Positions 34,095 through 43,051 of a stretch of 64,000 nt of DNA are shown here, in pieces. The translations under genes and the position numbers were made by a program. Every line of letters starts with the position of its first letter. Within the stretch, counting starts at the first letter, position 1. Under the pieces are notes generated by a model, which saw only the letters and a list, made by a program, of their open reading frames with translations, was not told the DNA's origin and made no database searches. This DNA is from Micavibrio sp. Lineage in GTDB: Bacteria; Pseudomonadota; Alphaproteobacteria; Micavibrionales; UBA2020. Where the stretch lies: NCBI GenBank assembly GCA_028283745.1, contig JAPWJZ010000006.1, positions 310,001 through 374,000 on the forward strand, read 5' to 3'.

Positions 34095-34641
34095 CGTTCA
34101 CATCGTTACACATGAGGTTTCGCTCTTTTGCGAAGGTGCCGTCATGCCGCAACGTGACTTGCTGTCTTCGCCTCAATGTCGACGCTAGTTGCATGGGGGG
34201 TGCGCTGATAGGGACGGAATCTACCTATTTGGGTCCATGGTGACAGGCGATGAAATCACCTGCGAACGAAGCGGCACAAGGTGAAACCGAGCTAACGTTT
34301 GTCAAAGCGTTCTGCGGGACGTGGTATCGCACCGATAAGGTGTGACGACATGCTGCCGAAGGCGGTCACACGCGGATCAGGATCGACCTGCTCATCATCA
34401 CCTGTGGTGCCGATCAAAGCGATCAAAACGGTATTGACGCTATCCGGCCACGAAGGGCCAGCGGCCAGTTCGGCCTCAAAAATACGATCGATATAGGTAT
34501 TGTCCGTCCCTGTTTTCGTCTGCGTCTGAAGAATACCCTGACTTATGTTGAACAGAAAAACTGAGCGTCGAACATGAGCCTTTTACCATCAGTATCGACA
34601 ACTATCGCCAGAATGGAAGCAGCAGGGTGAGCGGGCACGGC
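34095..34641. other. Intergenic region upstream of grpE
   Basis: About 550 bp between grpE (minus) and a small plus-strand gene. It should contain the heat-shock operon promoter, but I could not identify a confident -35/-10 pair. Short open frames here lack ribosome sites and family features. No repeats or RNA genes recognised. Confidence 0.5.
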
Positions 34642-34797
34642 ATGAACTCGCGCACGATTATGCTCACTGTCCTAGCTGCTGCCATTGGTGGCCTGCTCAG
34701 CATTCCAGTGATGCAGTATTTCATGCCAAGAGCCGGCCAGATCAGCATGAGCGATCCGCTTTTTGGAACGACTGGGGACGTCCCGAAGTCCCGATAA
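34642..34797 (+). CDS. 51-residue single-pass membrane/secreted peptide
   Basis: ATG 34642 (a GTG 15 nt upstream is alternative) to TAA at 34797. The N-terminus MNSRTIMLTVLAAAIGG is a hydrophobic helix, then LLSIPVMQYFMPRAGQ and a short polar end (GTTGDVPKSR). It could be a small membrane protein or a leader. It runs 41 nt ahead of the next gene in the same direction. No family recognised. Confidence 0.45.
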   Translation: MNSRTIMLTVLAAAIGGLLSIPVMQYFMPRAGQISMSDPLFGTTGDVPKSR

Positions 34798-34838
34798 AAC
34801 TTACTCTCGCGAACAGCTTTCCAGATAGGGAAAACCAG

Positions 34839-35231
34839 ATGTCAATATTTCAGCATATCAATGAAATTTCCGACATGGGGAGCCTGAAAGTCAGCGGTTC
34901 GATCATGCAGCCAATCGCCCGACTTTGTATGGACATCATGACGAAAACGAGGGGCGTCCCCTATCACTGGGATGTCATCGTGCTTTATTTCGCCCCGGCC
35001 GATGGCGCATACGAGCAAAAGGAGAGTTACGATAGCGCAGATACGATGGGTCTTTTAAAGACCTGGCTCCGTCGGCAAGCCGACGTTTCGAGCACCGATG
35101 TTGCAAGGGCCCTCCAAGCCCTCGAATACATCATCGATACCTCAAACGATCCCGGAGACGCAACGGCCTTGGCGGATCTCGAGGATCAAATCCGTATGGA
35201 ATATCGGCGTCTCGGCAGTCCGTTGAGCTAG
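34839..35231 (+). CDS. Conserved-looking hypothetical protein
   Basis: A 130-residue, probably cytosolic protein starting MSIFQHINEISDMG, with predicted helices (LLKTWLRRQADVSSTDVARALQALEYIID) and a C-terminal EDQIRMEYRRLGSPLS. No cysteine or catalytic signature stands out and I do not know the family. It converges with the minus-strand gene at 35245 across 13 nt. Confidence 0.6.
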   Translation: MSIFQHINEISDMGSLKVSGSIMQPIARLCMDIMTKTRGVPYHWDVIVLYFAPADGAYEQKESYDSADTMGLLKTWLRRQADVSSTDVARALQALEYIIDTSNDPGDATALADLEDQIRMEYRRLGSPLS

Positions 35232-35244
35232 GATAGGCAGTCGT

Positions 35245-35685
35245 TCAACGAGCGGTGTTCAGCGAGATCGCGTCGTTGAAAATGCCGCGCTGCAGGTCGT
35301 GGCAATCTCCCGAGACCTGGATGACAGTATAGAGCCGCTCATTGCGAAAAGCGCTTGCCTCTATCGTGGAAACATCATTGCCCGGATAGAAGGGCGCGGT
35401 CATGGAGTGAAGTTCATACGCCGCGGCAACAACGCGGGCATCACCGGAAGTTCTCGCAACGACTTTGATCTCTCCTTGGCAGGGCGCGAGGTCCCAGTTC
35501 GGATCGTCGGTTGCTGCAGTCGGAACCAGTCGATAGATGTGAAGGGTTTCCCCATTCCCCACCTCGGCCGAAAGCTCTCTGGCGGCGTCCAGGGTTTGAG
35601 CTTTGCTTTCCAAGGACTGATGAGAGCCCTTACCCTGGGCTGCTTCTACGGACGCTTTACCTTTGGTCTCGGCTGGGATTGGCAT
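35245..35685 (-). CDS. Hypothetical protein in stress island
   Basis: A 146-residue protein from ATG 35685 with GAGGAA about 8 nt before it; the frame is open for 63 more codons upstream but those overlap the neighbouring nnr gene. The N-terminal 45 residues are polar. The rest looks like a small alpha/beta fold (ETLHIYRLVPTAATDDPNWD, VVARTSGDARVVAAAYEL, LYTVIQVSGDCHDL). No family recognised. It lies 61 nt beyond the nnr stop on the same strand. Confidence 0.6.
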   Translation of the reverse strand: MPIPAETKGKASVEAAQGKGSHQSLESKAQTLDAARELSAEVGNGETLHIYRLVPTAATDDPNWDLAPCQGEIKVVARTSGDARVVAAAYELHSMTAPFYPGNDVSTIEASAFRNERLYTVIQVSGDCHDLQRGIFNDAISLNTAR

Positions 35686-35746
35686 GATTGAAATTCCTCG
35701 TTCGGGGCGGGTTAAAGTCAGAGGCCATGGTCGTGTCGGGACCCCG

Positions 35747-37246
35747 CTAGACACTTGGTCTGAGGCGCTGCAGAACGGATGGGAGCGCATCGGGGAGGTC
35801 CTGCGCCACAAGGCCTGGACCAAACGCCGCAGCAGCAGCCCCGTGCAACCACACTGCGCTGGCAGCAGCTTCAAAGGCTGGCATTCCTTGTGCTAGCAAC
35901 GCCACGACAAAACCGGTCAGGACATCGCCGCTGCCAGCGGTTGCGAGTTGAGGAGGTCCATTGGTATTGATGATTGCCCTGCCATCAGGCGCTGCGATCA
36001 CGGTGTCAGGTCCTTTGAGAACAATGACGCCGCCGCATTTCCAGGCGGCTTTGCGGGCGCTTTGCAGTTTGTCGCCTTCGACCTGAAACAGACGCTTGAA
36101 CTCACCGGCGTGAGGCGTCAGCACACACGGGCCATCTATCGCGTCGAACAACTGCTGCGGCATCTCGGCAAATATGCTTAAGGCATCAGCATCGAGCACT
36201 ACGGCGCGGCGCGTCGCGAGTGCCGCAAGCACGCATTCGCGGGTCGAGGCATCCACGCCGGCGCCCGGACCGATTGCAATCGCGTTCCGGCGAATGTCGG
36301 TGAGCAGGGCGATGAACTCGGCCGAGCCATCGAAACGATGCACTACCACGTTCAATAAAGAGGAGGCATAGACATTCCAGACGCTGGAGGGTGCCGCCAG
36401 CGTCACCATTCCGGCGCCTGCGCGCGATGCAGCAAATGCAGCCATCCGGCTGGCGCCCGTCATCACTTCGCCTCCGAGAATAAGAACCTCCCCCCTTGTG
36501 TATTTGTTGCTGTCCGGCTTGGGCCATGGAAAGTCCTGCAGCCACAGCGACGCGCCGTTTTCCCACGTCGTCACGGAATCCGGCCTCAGTATGGAGGCCG
36601 GTATACCGATATCTGAAACAACCACGTCACCGCAAAGCGCGCGCCCGGGATATAAAAGATGACCTGGCTTCTTGCGAAAGAAAGTGACCGTCAGCTCTGC
36701 GGCAGCAGCCCCACCGAGGACCTGGCCGGTAGAGCCATCGACGCCACTCGGAACATCGATGGCACATATGGGAAGACCGCGCGCCTTCAGTGCGTCCACC
36801 ATCTCAAGTGCAGGTCCAGTGAGAGGCCGCGATAAACCCGCTCCAAACATCGCATCGACCGCGATGCCGCTATTGTCGAGGCATTTGGGCGTGAAGAGTT
36901 CGATGGGGTCTTTCCAAAGGGTTGCTGCGCTGGCAGCATCGCCGACCAACCTGTCTCGCGATACCAGCGAGGCGAGCCTGACGGGCCAGCCGGCCACCTT
37001 CAGACGACTAGCTGTGACAAAGCCGTCGCCGCCATTGTTTCCCGGCCCGCACAACACAATAACCGGCTGCGGCGGCCAACGCTCAGAGATCGCCGCAGCT
37101 ACGGCACCTCCGGCAGTCTGCATGAGGTCAAAACCCTTGATTCCGCTGGCGATCGCCGCCTCGTCAGTCTCCTGCATTTGGCGGGACGTCAGGATCGCTC
37201 GATCGTTTCCAAATACTGCATTTATGGTGTTCGGAGTGTTGTTCAT
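35747..37246 (-). CDS. nnr: Bifunctional NAD(P)H-hydrate epimerase/ADP-dependent dehydratase
   Basis: A 499-residue fused repair enzyme from ATG 37246 (AGGAGA, 7 nt away). The N-terminal YjeF_N epimerase domain has LCGPGNNGGDGFVTASRL and AIDVPSGVDGSTGQ. The C-terminal carbohydrate-kinase-like dehydratase has GPGAGVDASTRE, LTPHAGEFKRLF and the nucleotide loop TAGSGDVLTGF. It converts damaged NADHX/NADPHX back to NAD(P)H. NAD(P)HX forms faster under heat and acid, so its place in a stress island is sensible. Confidence 0.93.
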   Translation of the reverse strand: MNNTPNTINAVFGNDRAILTSRQMQETDEAAIASGIKGFDLMQTAGGAVAAAISERWPPQPVIVLCGPGNNGGDGFVTASRLKVAGWPVRLASLVSRDRLVGDAASAATLWKDPIELFTPKCLDNSGIAVDAMFGAGLSRPLTGPALEMVDALKARGLPICAIDVPSGVDGSTGQVLGGAAAAELTVTFFRKKPGHLLYPGRALCGDVVVSDIGIPASILRPDSVTTWENGASLWLQDFPWPKPDSNKYTRGEVLILGGEVMTGASRMAAFAASRAGAGMVTLAAPSSVWNVYASSLLNVVVHRFDGSAEFIALLTDIRRNAIAIGPGAGVDASTRECVLAALATRRAVVLDADALSIFAEMPQQLFDAIDGPCVLTPHAGEFKRLFQVEGDKLQSARKAAWKCGGVIVLKGPDTVIAAPDGRAIINTNGPPQLATAGSGDVLTGFVVALLAQGMPAFEAAASAVWLHGAAAAAFGPGLVAQDLPDALPSVLQRLRPSV

Positions 37247-37356
37247 GGGAATTTCTCCTGCGCGGTCGCGAATATGATTCGCAGGCCCTCGGCGATGACT
37301 GGTGTTCCTGGGTCGTAAGACCCGAAGCCGTGCGGAAGACGTCGATGCAACGGCAA

Positions 37357-38052
37357 TCACAATGCCGTCCCGAACAATCGCCCCACAGCGGCTGTTGCCA
37401 GCATGGCCAAAACGCCCCAGACCACGACACGGGCCGAACCGCGAATAACACTGGCTCCGCCCACTCGGGCTCCGATGGCTCCCAAACCTGCCAAAGCAAA
37501 AACCGTTGCCAGGGATACACCCACCAGGAGGATGGTTTCAGGTGCCAGAACAGCCACAATCAAAGGCAACGCGGCGCCTGTCGCGAAGGTCGCTGCTGAC
37601 ACAAGCGCCGCCTGTACCGGACGGGCTGTCATTTCCGCCGTAATGCCAAGCTCGTCACGTTTATGGGCGGCGAGTGCATCGCCCGCCATCATTTCAGTTG
37701 CAACCTGCATCGCAAGCGCCTCGGAAAGTCCCCGGCCCTGGTAGATCGCGGCAAGTTCGCTTAATTCACCCTTAGGGTCAGCTTTCAGTTCAGCCGCTTC
37801 CTTGGCCACATCTGCGGCCTCCGTATCGGCTTGGCTGCTCACCGACACATACTCTCCCGCCGCCATCGACATGGCACCTGCGACCAGACCGGCGAGGCCG
37901 GCAATCAGGACGGCGCTCTTGTCGCCCGAGGCCGAGGCCACACCGACGATAAGACTTGCCGTCGACAATATCCCGTCATTTGCGCCCAGAACGGCTGCAC
38001 GGAGCCAGCCGATGCGGGCTATGAGGTGCGTTTCCTTGTGCGGTATTGGCAT
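37357..38052 (-). CDS. VIT1/CCC1-family Fe2+/Mn2+ transporter
   Basis: A 231-residue membrane protein. It has the family opening RAAVLGANDGILSTASLIVGVA and AGLVAGAMSMAAGEYVSVSSQADTE, a cytosolic helical metal-binding region (ELAAIYQGRGLSEALAMQVATEMM), and three C-terminal membrane segments. Relatives export Fe2+ or Mn2+ from the cytosol using protons. No ferritin-like domain is fused. It follows the SOUL gene by 4 nt and probably shares its transcript. Confidence 0.9.
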   Translation of the reverse strand: MPIPHKETHLIARIGWLRAAVLGANDGILSTASLIVGVASASGDKSAVLIAGLAGLVAGAMSMAAGEYVSVSSQADTEAADVAKEAAELKADPKGELSELAAIYQGRGLSEALAMQVATEMMAGDALAAHKRDELGITAEMTARPVQAALVSAATFATGAALPLIVAVLAPETILLVGVSLATVFALAGLGAIGARVGGASVIRGSARVVVWGVLAMLATAAVGRLFGTAL

Positions 38053-38056
38053 CGGG

Positions 38057-38620
38057 TCAAACCGTTGCTTCGACGGAGACCATTATCTCGTTTCGACGCA
38101 AGAACCACGGCACCCACGGCGGGTTGTAGCGCGCCAGCGCCACCGGACCATTGGAGGTGAGCCTATGCTGCTCGACAAAGCGCATCAGCCTGGAGGTTTG
38201 GGCCGCTAATTTCACGCTGCCTGTCAGACCGGAAAAACGCAGAACGACGAAACGGGCTGCAGGCCGATCCTTCAGATGTACCTCTGGATTTTCAGGCTCC
38301 GGCAAGTCCGCAAGCTTGTAAGAAGCCGGCATCGTGAACCAAACCGCCCAATCAGCCGACATGGCGGCCTTGTCGGCAGGCCACGCCAGCGCGCTCTGAG
38401 CAGCCTGGGGCCTGATCGTAACAGGGGCTGTCATCGCGATACGTTTGCTTCCTTTGTTTGCGCCGAAAATGTAACCCGCGAGCCTGCGGAAACCACTGCG
38501 CCCGACCGTGCCTTGATTGCCCGTGACGACGACTTCAGCGACAATGGTAGCACCGTAATCGCGCACCTCGAACGGCGGCTCCTTCAGCACACTTGTATAT
38601 TTCGGCTCTTCGATCGCCAT
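38057..38620 (-). CDS. SOUL-family heme-binding protein
   Basis: A 187-residue protein from ATG 38620 with GAGGGT upstream. SOUL/HBP motifs include FEVRDYGATIVAEVVV, FRRLAGYIFGANKGSKRIAMTAPVT, WFTMPASYKLADLPEP and a C-terminal ARYNPPWVPWFLRRNEIMV. The family binds heme or related tetrapyrroles; its bacterial role is not settled. It is first in a SOUL-VIT pair on the minus strand, which loosely links heme and iron handling. Confidence 0.9.
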   Translation of the reverse strand: MAIEEPKYTSVLKEPPFEVRDYGATIVAEVVVTGNQGTVGRSGFRRLAGYIFGANKGSKRIAMTAPVTIRPQAAQSALAWPADKAAMSADWAVWFTMPASYKLADLPEPENPEVHLKDRPAARFVVLRFSGLTGSVKLAAQTSRLMRFVEQHRLTSNGPVALARYNPPWVPWFLRRNEIMVSVEATV

Positions 38621-38891
38621 TGGCGCTACCCTCTTCAAAAGATTCGGAGTGCCGCGGTGAGCTTTCGATCGGCATGCGTTGGCAATGCATGACGATGGAG
38701 TGGCATTCGGAACCCACGGAGGTTCATATCGCACGCTAGAATGTAGGGAGCTTCAAGGGCAGCATCGGAAACTACTCAGCACGCTCTTCACGCAAAGGAT
38801 CGGTATTTTCCGAGCCTGTCGCTGATGCGGCAACTGGTACAAACTCCCAACGTGGGAGTACCAGCCGGCAGCACCCGCACGATCACAGGTT

Positions 38892-40859
38892 TTGCCCAAT
38901 GAACCAGATCTGCGCAGAAAGATGTCCCCGCGCACGGGCCGGCGGAAGAGAGCGAGTTTGACGATCGGCACAATCGAGAAGGGCGCAACCAAGCCTTTTC
39001 GATCCAATTGGAATTTTCCGGTCCTGGTTCTCGGTGCGATCGGCGTTGTCTACGGCGATATAGGAACCAGCCCGATCTATGCGTTTCGAGAGGCGCTGAG
39101 CGCCTCTGGCGCAAATGCCGATAGCAACGGGCCTCAAGTCATCGGTCTTCTCTCATTGATCGTATGGACGCTTATGATCGTCGTGACCATGAAATACGTT
39201 GGTCTCGTTTTAAAAGCGGACAACAAGGGCGAAGGCGGAACCCTCTCTCTGATGGCACTGGCAAGAAACTGCCTTATCAAACGCCCGGTCTGGGTCCTCG
39301 TGATCGGTATTATTGGCGCGTCACTTTTCATCGGTGATGCGATCATCACACCCGCCATATCAGTCCTTTCGGCTGTCGAAGGCCTGGAGATCGTTGCGCC
39401 TCATTTGGCGAAATGGGTTCTGCCGACGACCTTAGCGGTTATCGCGGCGCTCTTCTTTGTTCAGCGATTCGGAACCGCACGCGTTGCCGTAATTTTCGGA
39501 CCAGTCACGGCAGTCTGGTTCCTTGCGATCGGGGCCTCTGGATTGAGCCACATTCTCCAGGCTCCCGATGTGCTCATGGCGCTCAACCCTCAATATGGTG
39601 CGCAGTTCCTGATCGAGAATTATCGTATATCCATAACGGTGTTGGGAGCCGTCTTTTTGGCTGTGACCGGAGCAGAAGCTCTCTACGTCGATCTCGGGCA
39701 CTTTGGACGCAAGCCGATCGCCTTGGCCTGGTTTGCGCTTGTGTTCCCATGCCTGCTCTTGAATTATTTCGGTCAAGGGGCCTTCGTCCTCGCTCATCCA
39801 GGCCATGTCGACCACCCGTTTTTCGAGATGCAGCCGACTTGGGCGCTTCTGCCGATGGTGCTTCTTGCGACGATGGCCACTGTCATTGCAAGCCAGGCGG
39901 TCATTTCTGGCACCTTCTCCCTGGTCAGCCAGGCAATGCACCTGAATCTGTTGCCACGGTTTGCCGTACATCACACATCGGAAACACAGCCCGGCCAGAT
40001 CTTCATGCCGCAAATCAATTTTCTGCTGTTCCTGGCTGTCTCGATTCTGGTGCTGGTTTTCCAAAAATCGAGTGCTCTGTCGGCGGCCTACGGAATTACC
40101 GTCAGCGGACAGATGCTGCTGACGACGATCCTGCTGTCGGTGGTCGCGCTGAAGATCTGGCGCTGGAGGCCGGTTGTCATCATCGCCGCACTGCTCCCGC
40201 TTCTGGTCGTCGACGGCACATTCTTCCTATCCAACCTCGCAAAATTTGCCGAGGGTGGCTGGGTGCCCTTGGCCATTTCGGTCTTCATGGCATTTCTGAT
40301 GCAGACATGGATCTCGGGCCGAAAACTGCTGGCGGACAGAACAAAGGGCGAGGACATTCCGCTAGAACGGCTTTTCGAGATGCTCGCAAAAACGGACCCG
40401 ACGATCGTATCGGGAACCGCAATATTCTTGACCAACGATGTCGAAACCCGCCCCACGGCCCTCTTCCACAGCCTCAAGCATTTCAAGGTTCTGCATCAGC
40501 ACAACGTCGTCCTCACGATCAAAACCTCGAGTGCTCCAACCGTTCCCGACGTCGAAAAAATAGTCCTGAGACGCTTCACCGATCTTTTCAGTCATGCCAC
40601 GCTGACATTTGGATATATGGAAACGCCGGATATTCCAAAGGCACTCGGATCGTTCCAGCCTTTGGCGAACCAATGCGACATGGCGTCAACCTCGTTTTTT
40701 CTCTCGCACAGGACCATTACGCCATCCCCCCAGGGTGGAATGCCGCTCTGGCAGGATCGTGTTTTCATCGCGCTGGCTCGCAACGCGAGCGATGCGACAG
40801 AGTACTATCATCTTCCCACAGGCCGGGTTGTGGAACTCGGGGTCCAGGTGGCGATCTAG
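38892..40859 (+). CDS. kup: Kup-family K+/H+ symporter
   Basis: A 655-residue low-affinity potassium importer with about 12 membrane segments and a cytosolic C-terminal domain. Family signatures: GVVYGDIGTSPIYAFREAL, LVLKADNKGEGGTLSLMAL, GDAIITPAISVLSAVEGLE, TGAEALYVDLGHFGRKPI and LNYFGQGAFVL. ATG 38892 is used; ATG 38922 is a plausible shorter start. It is divergent from the SOUL-VIT pair. K+ uptake fits osmotic or acid stress. Confidence 0.95.
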   Translation: MPNEPDLRRKMSPRTGRRKRASLTIGTIEKGATKPFRSNWNFPVLVLGAIGVVYGDIGTSPIYAFREALSASGANADSNGPQVIGLLSLIVWTLMIVVTMKYVGLVLKADNKGEGGTLSLMALARNCLIKRPVWVLVIGIIGASLFIGDAIITPAISVLSAVEGLEIVAPHLAKWVLPTTLAVIAALFFVQRFGTARVAVIFGPVTAVWFLAIGASGLSHILQAPDVLMALNPQYGAQFLIENYRISITVLGAVFLAVTGAEALYVDLGHFGRKPIALAWFALVFPCLLLNYFGQGAFVLAHPGHVDHPFFEMQPTWALLPMVLLATMATVIASQAVISGTFSLVSQAMHLNLLPRFAVHHTSETQPGQIFMPQINFLLFLAVSILVLVFQKSSALSAAYGITVSGQMLLTTILLSVVALKIWRWRPVVIIAALLPLLVVDGTFFLSNLAKFAEGGWVPLAISVFMAFLMQTWISGRKLLADRTKGEDIPLERLFEMLAKTDPTIVSGTAIFLTNDVETRPTALFHSLKHFKVLHQHNVVLTIKTSSAPTVPDVEKIVLRRFTDLFSHATLTFGYMETPDIPKALGSFQPLANQCDMASTSFFLSHRTITPSPQGGMPLWQDRVFIALARNASDATEYYHLPTGRVVELGVQVAI

Positions 40860-41126
40860 GTGTTTTCTGACAGTCGGTTCTCGATCTCCAAGAGCAATGA
40901 CGACAACTCCCCGAAGATTTGTCCTAAATAAGCAGTAACAACGGCCCCTGTAGGTGGATTCCGATCCTTCCCGCAATAGCGGTGCGCGCCGTAGGCTTGG
41001 CCAGCTTGATCATCTCGCCCTGAGGGTTCAAGCAGCCAATTTCCTGTCTATGACTGGATGCGGCGACCTGTCTTGGTCCTGGGAAAGGTCAATTCAGACC
41101 CCCCAAAATTTCCCTGAGGAAGAATC

Positions 41127-41606
41127 ATGAATATTTCGACGCTCGTTTGTTCCGTCGCATTACTTGCTCTGGTAGCCAATGTTCAAACGGCAGAAGCACG
41201 CCAGAACGTCAAGGTTGGCGCGTTACGTTGCGACGTTTCCGGAGGTCTCGGCCTTGTCATTGCATCCAAGAAGACGATGGACTGCAAATTCACATCGGTG
41301 AAGGGCCGCTCTGAACGCTATTCCGGTACGATTTCGAAGTTCGGAATCGATATCGGCGCCACCAACGGCGGTATCCTCGCCTGGGATGTCTTCGCGCCGA
41401 CTGCCGGTCCGAAGCGAAAGGCCCTCGCTGGGAAATACGCCGGCGTTGACGCGTCAGTTGCGGTTGGCATCGGCCTGGGTGTCAACGTGCTCGTTGGAGG
41501 GTCGAAGCGCTCCTTCACGCTTCAGCCCCTGTCGGCCGAAGTGGAGAGTGGAATCGCTCTGGCCGCAGGCGTAGAGTCACTGGAGCTAAGCGCCGCCAAG
41601 AAATAG
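41127..41606 (+). CDS. DUF992-family exported protein
   Basis: A 159-residue periplasmic protein. The signal peptide is MNISTLVCSVALLALVANVQTAEA; the mature part has VGALRCDVSGGLGLVIASKK, DCKFTS, YSGTISKFGIDIG and VGGSKRSFTLQPLSAEVESG, matching the DUF992 family common in Rhizobiales. Two cysteines may form a disulfide. AGGAAG precedes the ATG. Function unknown; it is often annotated near stress or envelope genes. Confidence 0.85.
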   Translation: MNISTLVCSVALLALVANVQTAEARQNVKVGALRCDVSGGLGLVIASKKTMDCKFTSVKGRSERYSGTISKFGIDIGATNGGILAWDVFAPTAGPKRKALAGKYAGVDASVAVGIGLGVNVLVGGSKRSFTLQPLSAEVESGIALAAGVESLELSAAKK

Positions 41607-42111
41607 CACCTTGACTGCTGCGGTTACTTCCGCAGTTGGTGGAGATTTCTAAAGGTGGTGGGCCGTTATAGCTGTCAGTTCCTGACCCACCACCTGGCAA
41701 TTAGCAGGGTAAACCCACCCGTAGATTTTTCAAGATTAGGCGCTTTCGGTCCGCACAATCCATCCAAGATCATATCCGCGATCAAGAATCTGCCTCAGAA
41801 AGCTATTCCGCAAGGTGAGTCGTGGCGTCACTTACCCGCAATCGCGTAGGGGCAGGTTTCCTTGGTGGCCATGGCGGCAATCCTTTCGCATGGCGGCGGT
41901 TATGCTAACCTTTGGCAGCTTGGCTTGATCTGCCGCGAGAGCCGGCCATCGGCCAGTGCGCACGGCTTCGATCGTAGCAGATTCTGCGAGAGAAGGCGTT
42001 ATTTAGGCTCTGATGTGGGATGCGCGCTGGAAGCAAGTGAGTAGAATCCGAGCCTTTTCAACGGGTGTATAAAAGATGCTGTAAGCCTTCAAACAAGAAG
42101 GAGAACAGCCA
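41607..42111. other. Intergenic region with two hairpins
   Basis: About 500 bp without a credible gene. A 6-bp stem (41618-41623 with 41630-41635) and a perfect 10-bp stem (41653-41662 with 41686-41695, 23-nt loop) follow the DUF992 gene and could act in termination, although neither has a strong T-run. The remainder should hold the promoter of the PRC-barrel gene. Confidence 0.5.
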
Positions 42112-42882
42112 GTGCTTATCGTCGGATCATCACTCGTGGGCTACCGCATCGAAGCCGAGGACGGAGAGCTCGGTACAGTAAGCGACTTCCTGTTTGACGA
42201 TCGCAATTGGAGGTTTCGTTGGCTTGTCGTGGAAACTGGCAGCTGGCTTTCGGAACGTCAGGTCCTTGTGCACCCCTCGGCAATTGGGAAAGTCGATCAT
42301 GAGAATAGCCTCCTGTCGCTTCATCTTACCCAGCAAGAGGTAAGAGAAAGCCCAAGCGTTACCACCGATCAGCCCGTGTCGCGTCAAAACGAAGTCCTTC
42401 TTTACGACTATTATGGGCTGGACCCGCTTTGGGGCATGGGGCTCTACGACATGGACATGCTCGGTGGATATATAGGCCCTCCCCGCTACTTCGGTCCAAA
42501 AGATATGGATCGGGCCATGGACATGGCCGGGCGCAACGAGGACGAAGATTCCGACCTGCGCAGTTTGGCCGTGCTGAAGGGCACGCATGTCCATGCGACC
42601 GATGGCTCGATCGGGCATGTAGAAAATGTGATCATCGACGATGGGAACTGGGATGTCCGATATCTGATCATTGACACAAGCAACTGGTGGATTGGAAAAC
42701 ACGTTCTGATCTCTCCCTACGCCGTGGAAGATATCAGCTGGGCCAATCAGCGGATCAGTCTGAACGTCACAAAGGCCACGGTGAAGGCAAGCCTGCCGTG
42801 GGATCCCATCAAGATGATAACGGAAATGGAAGAGCGTGGCCTGCATTCGCACTATGGCTGGCCGGGTTACGGCTGGCGGTAA
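42112..42882 (+). CDS. Double PRC-barrel domain protein
   Basis: A 256-residue protein starting at GTG 42112 behind AAGGAG. Two PRC-barrel copies: residues about 5-90 (SSLVGYRIEAEDGELGTVSDFLFDD, RFRWLVVETGSW) and about 155-235 (GTHVHATDGSIGHVENVIIDD, DVRYLIIDTSNWW). A methionine/aspartate-rich linker and an aromatic C-terminus (HYGWPGYGWR) are present. PRC-barrels are docking modules in photosynthetic reaction centres, RimM and many stress proteins. Soluble; partner unknown. Confidence 0.9.
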   Translation: MLIVGSSLVGYRIEAEDGELGTVSDFLFDDRNWRFRWLVVETGSWLSERQVLVHPSAIGKVDHENSLLSLHLTQQEVRESPSVTTDQPVSRQNEVLLYDYYGLDPLWGMGLYDMDMLGGYIGPPRYFGPKDMDRAMDMAGRNEDEDSDLRSLAVLKGTHVHATDGSIGHVENVIIDDGNWDVRYLIIDTSNWWIGKHVLISPYAVEDISWANQRISLNVTKATVKASLPWDPIKMITEMEERGLHSHYGWPGYGWR

Positions 42883-43051
42883 CGGTCGTTTTCACGCCAT
42901 TCGACGCACTCTCCAGACGGACGAGTTCGTCCAGGGAGTGCAAATCCCCACCACATGAACCGAGGCTTTATTTCGGACGAAACTCGAATGCCATGCATTC
43001 GTTTGGCCAAGATTTCGCACGAGCCGCGCGACCAACTGTGAAAGCATCGCT

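Noticed and set aside
34299..34496. 65-residue frame upstream of the stress-island genes
   Set aside because: No ribosome site and low-complexity composition; nothing supports translation.
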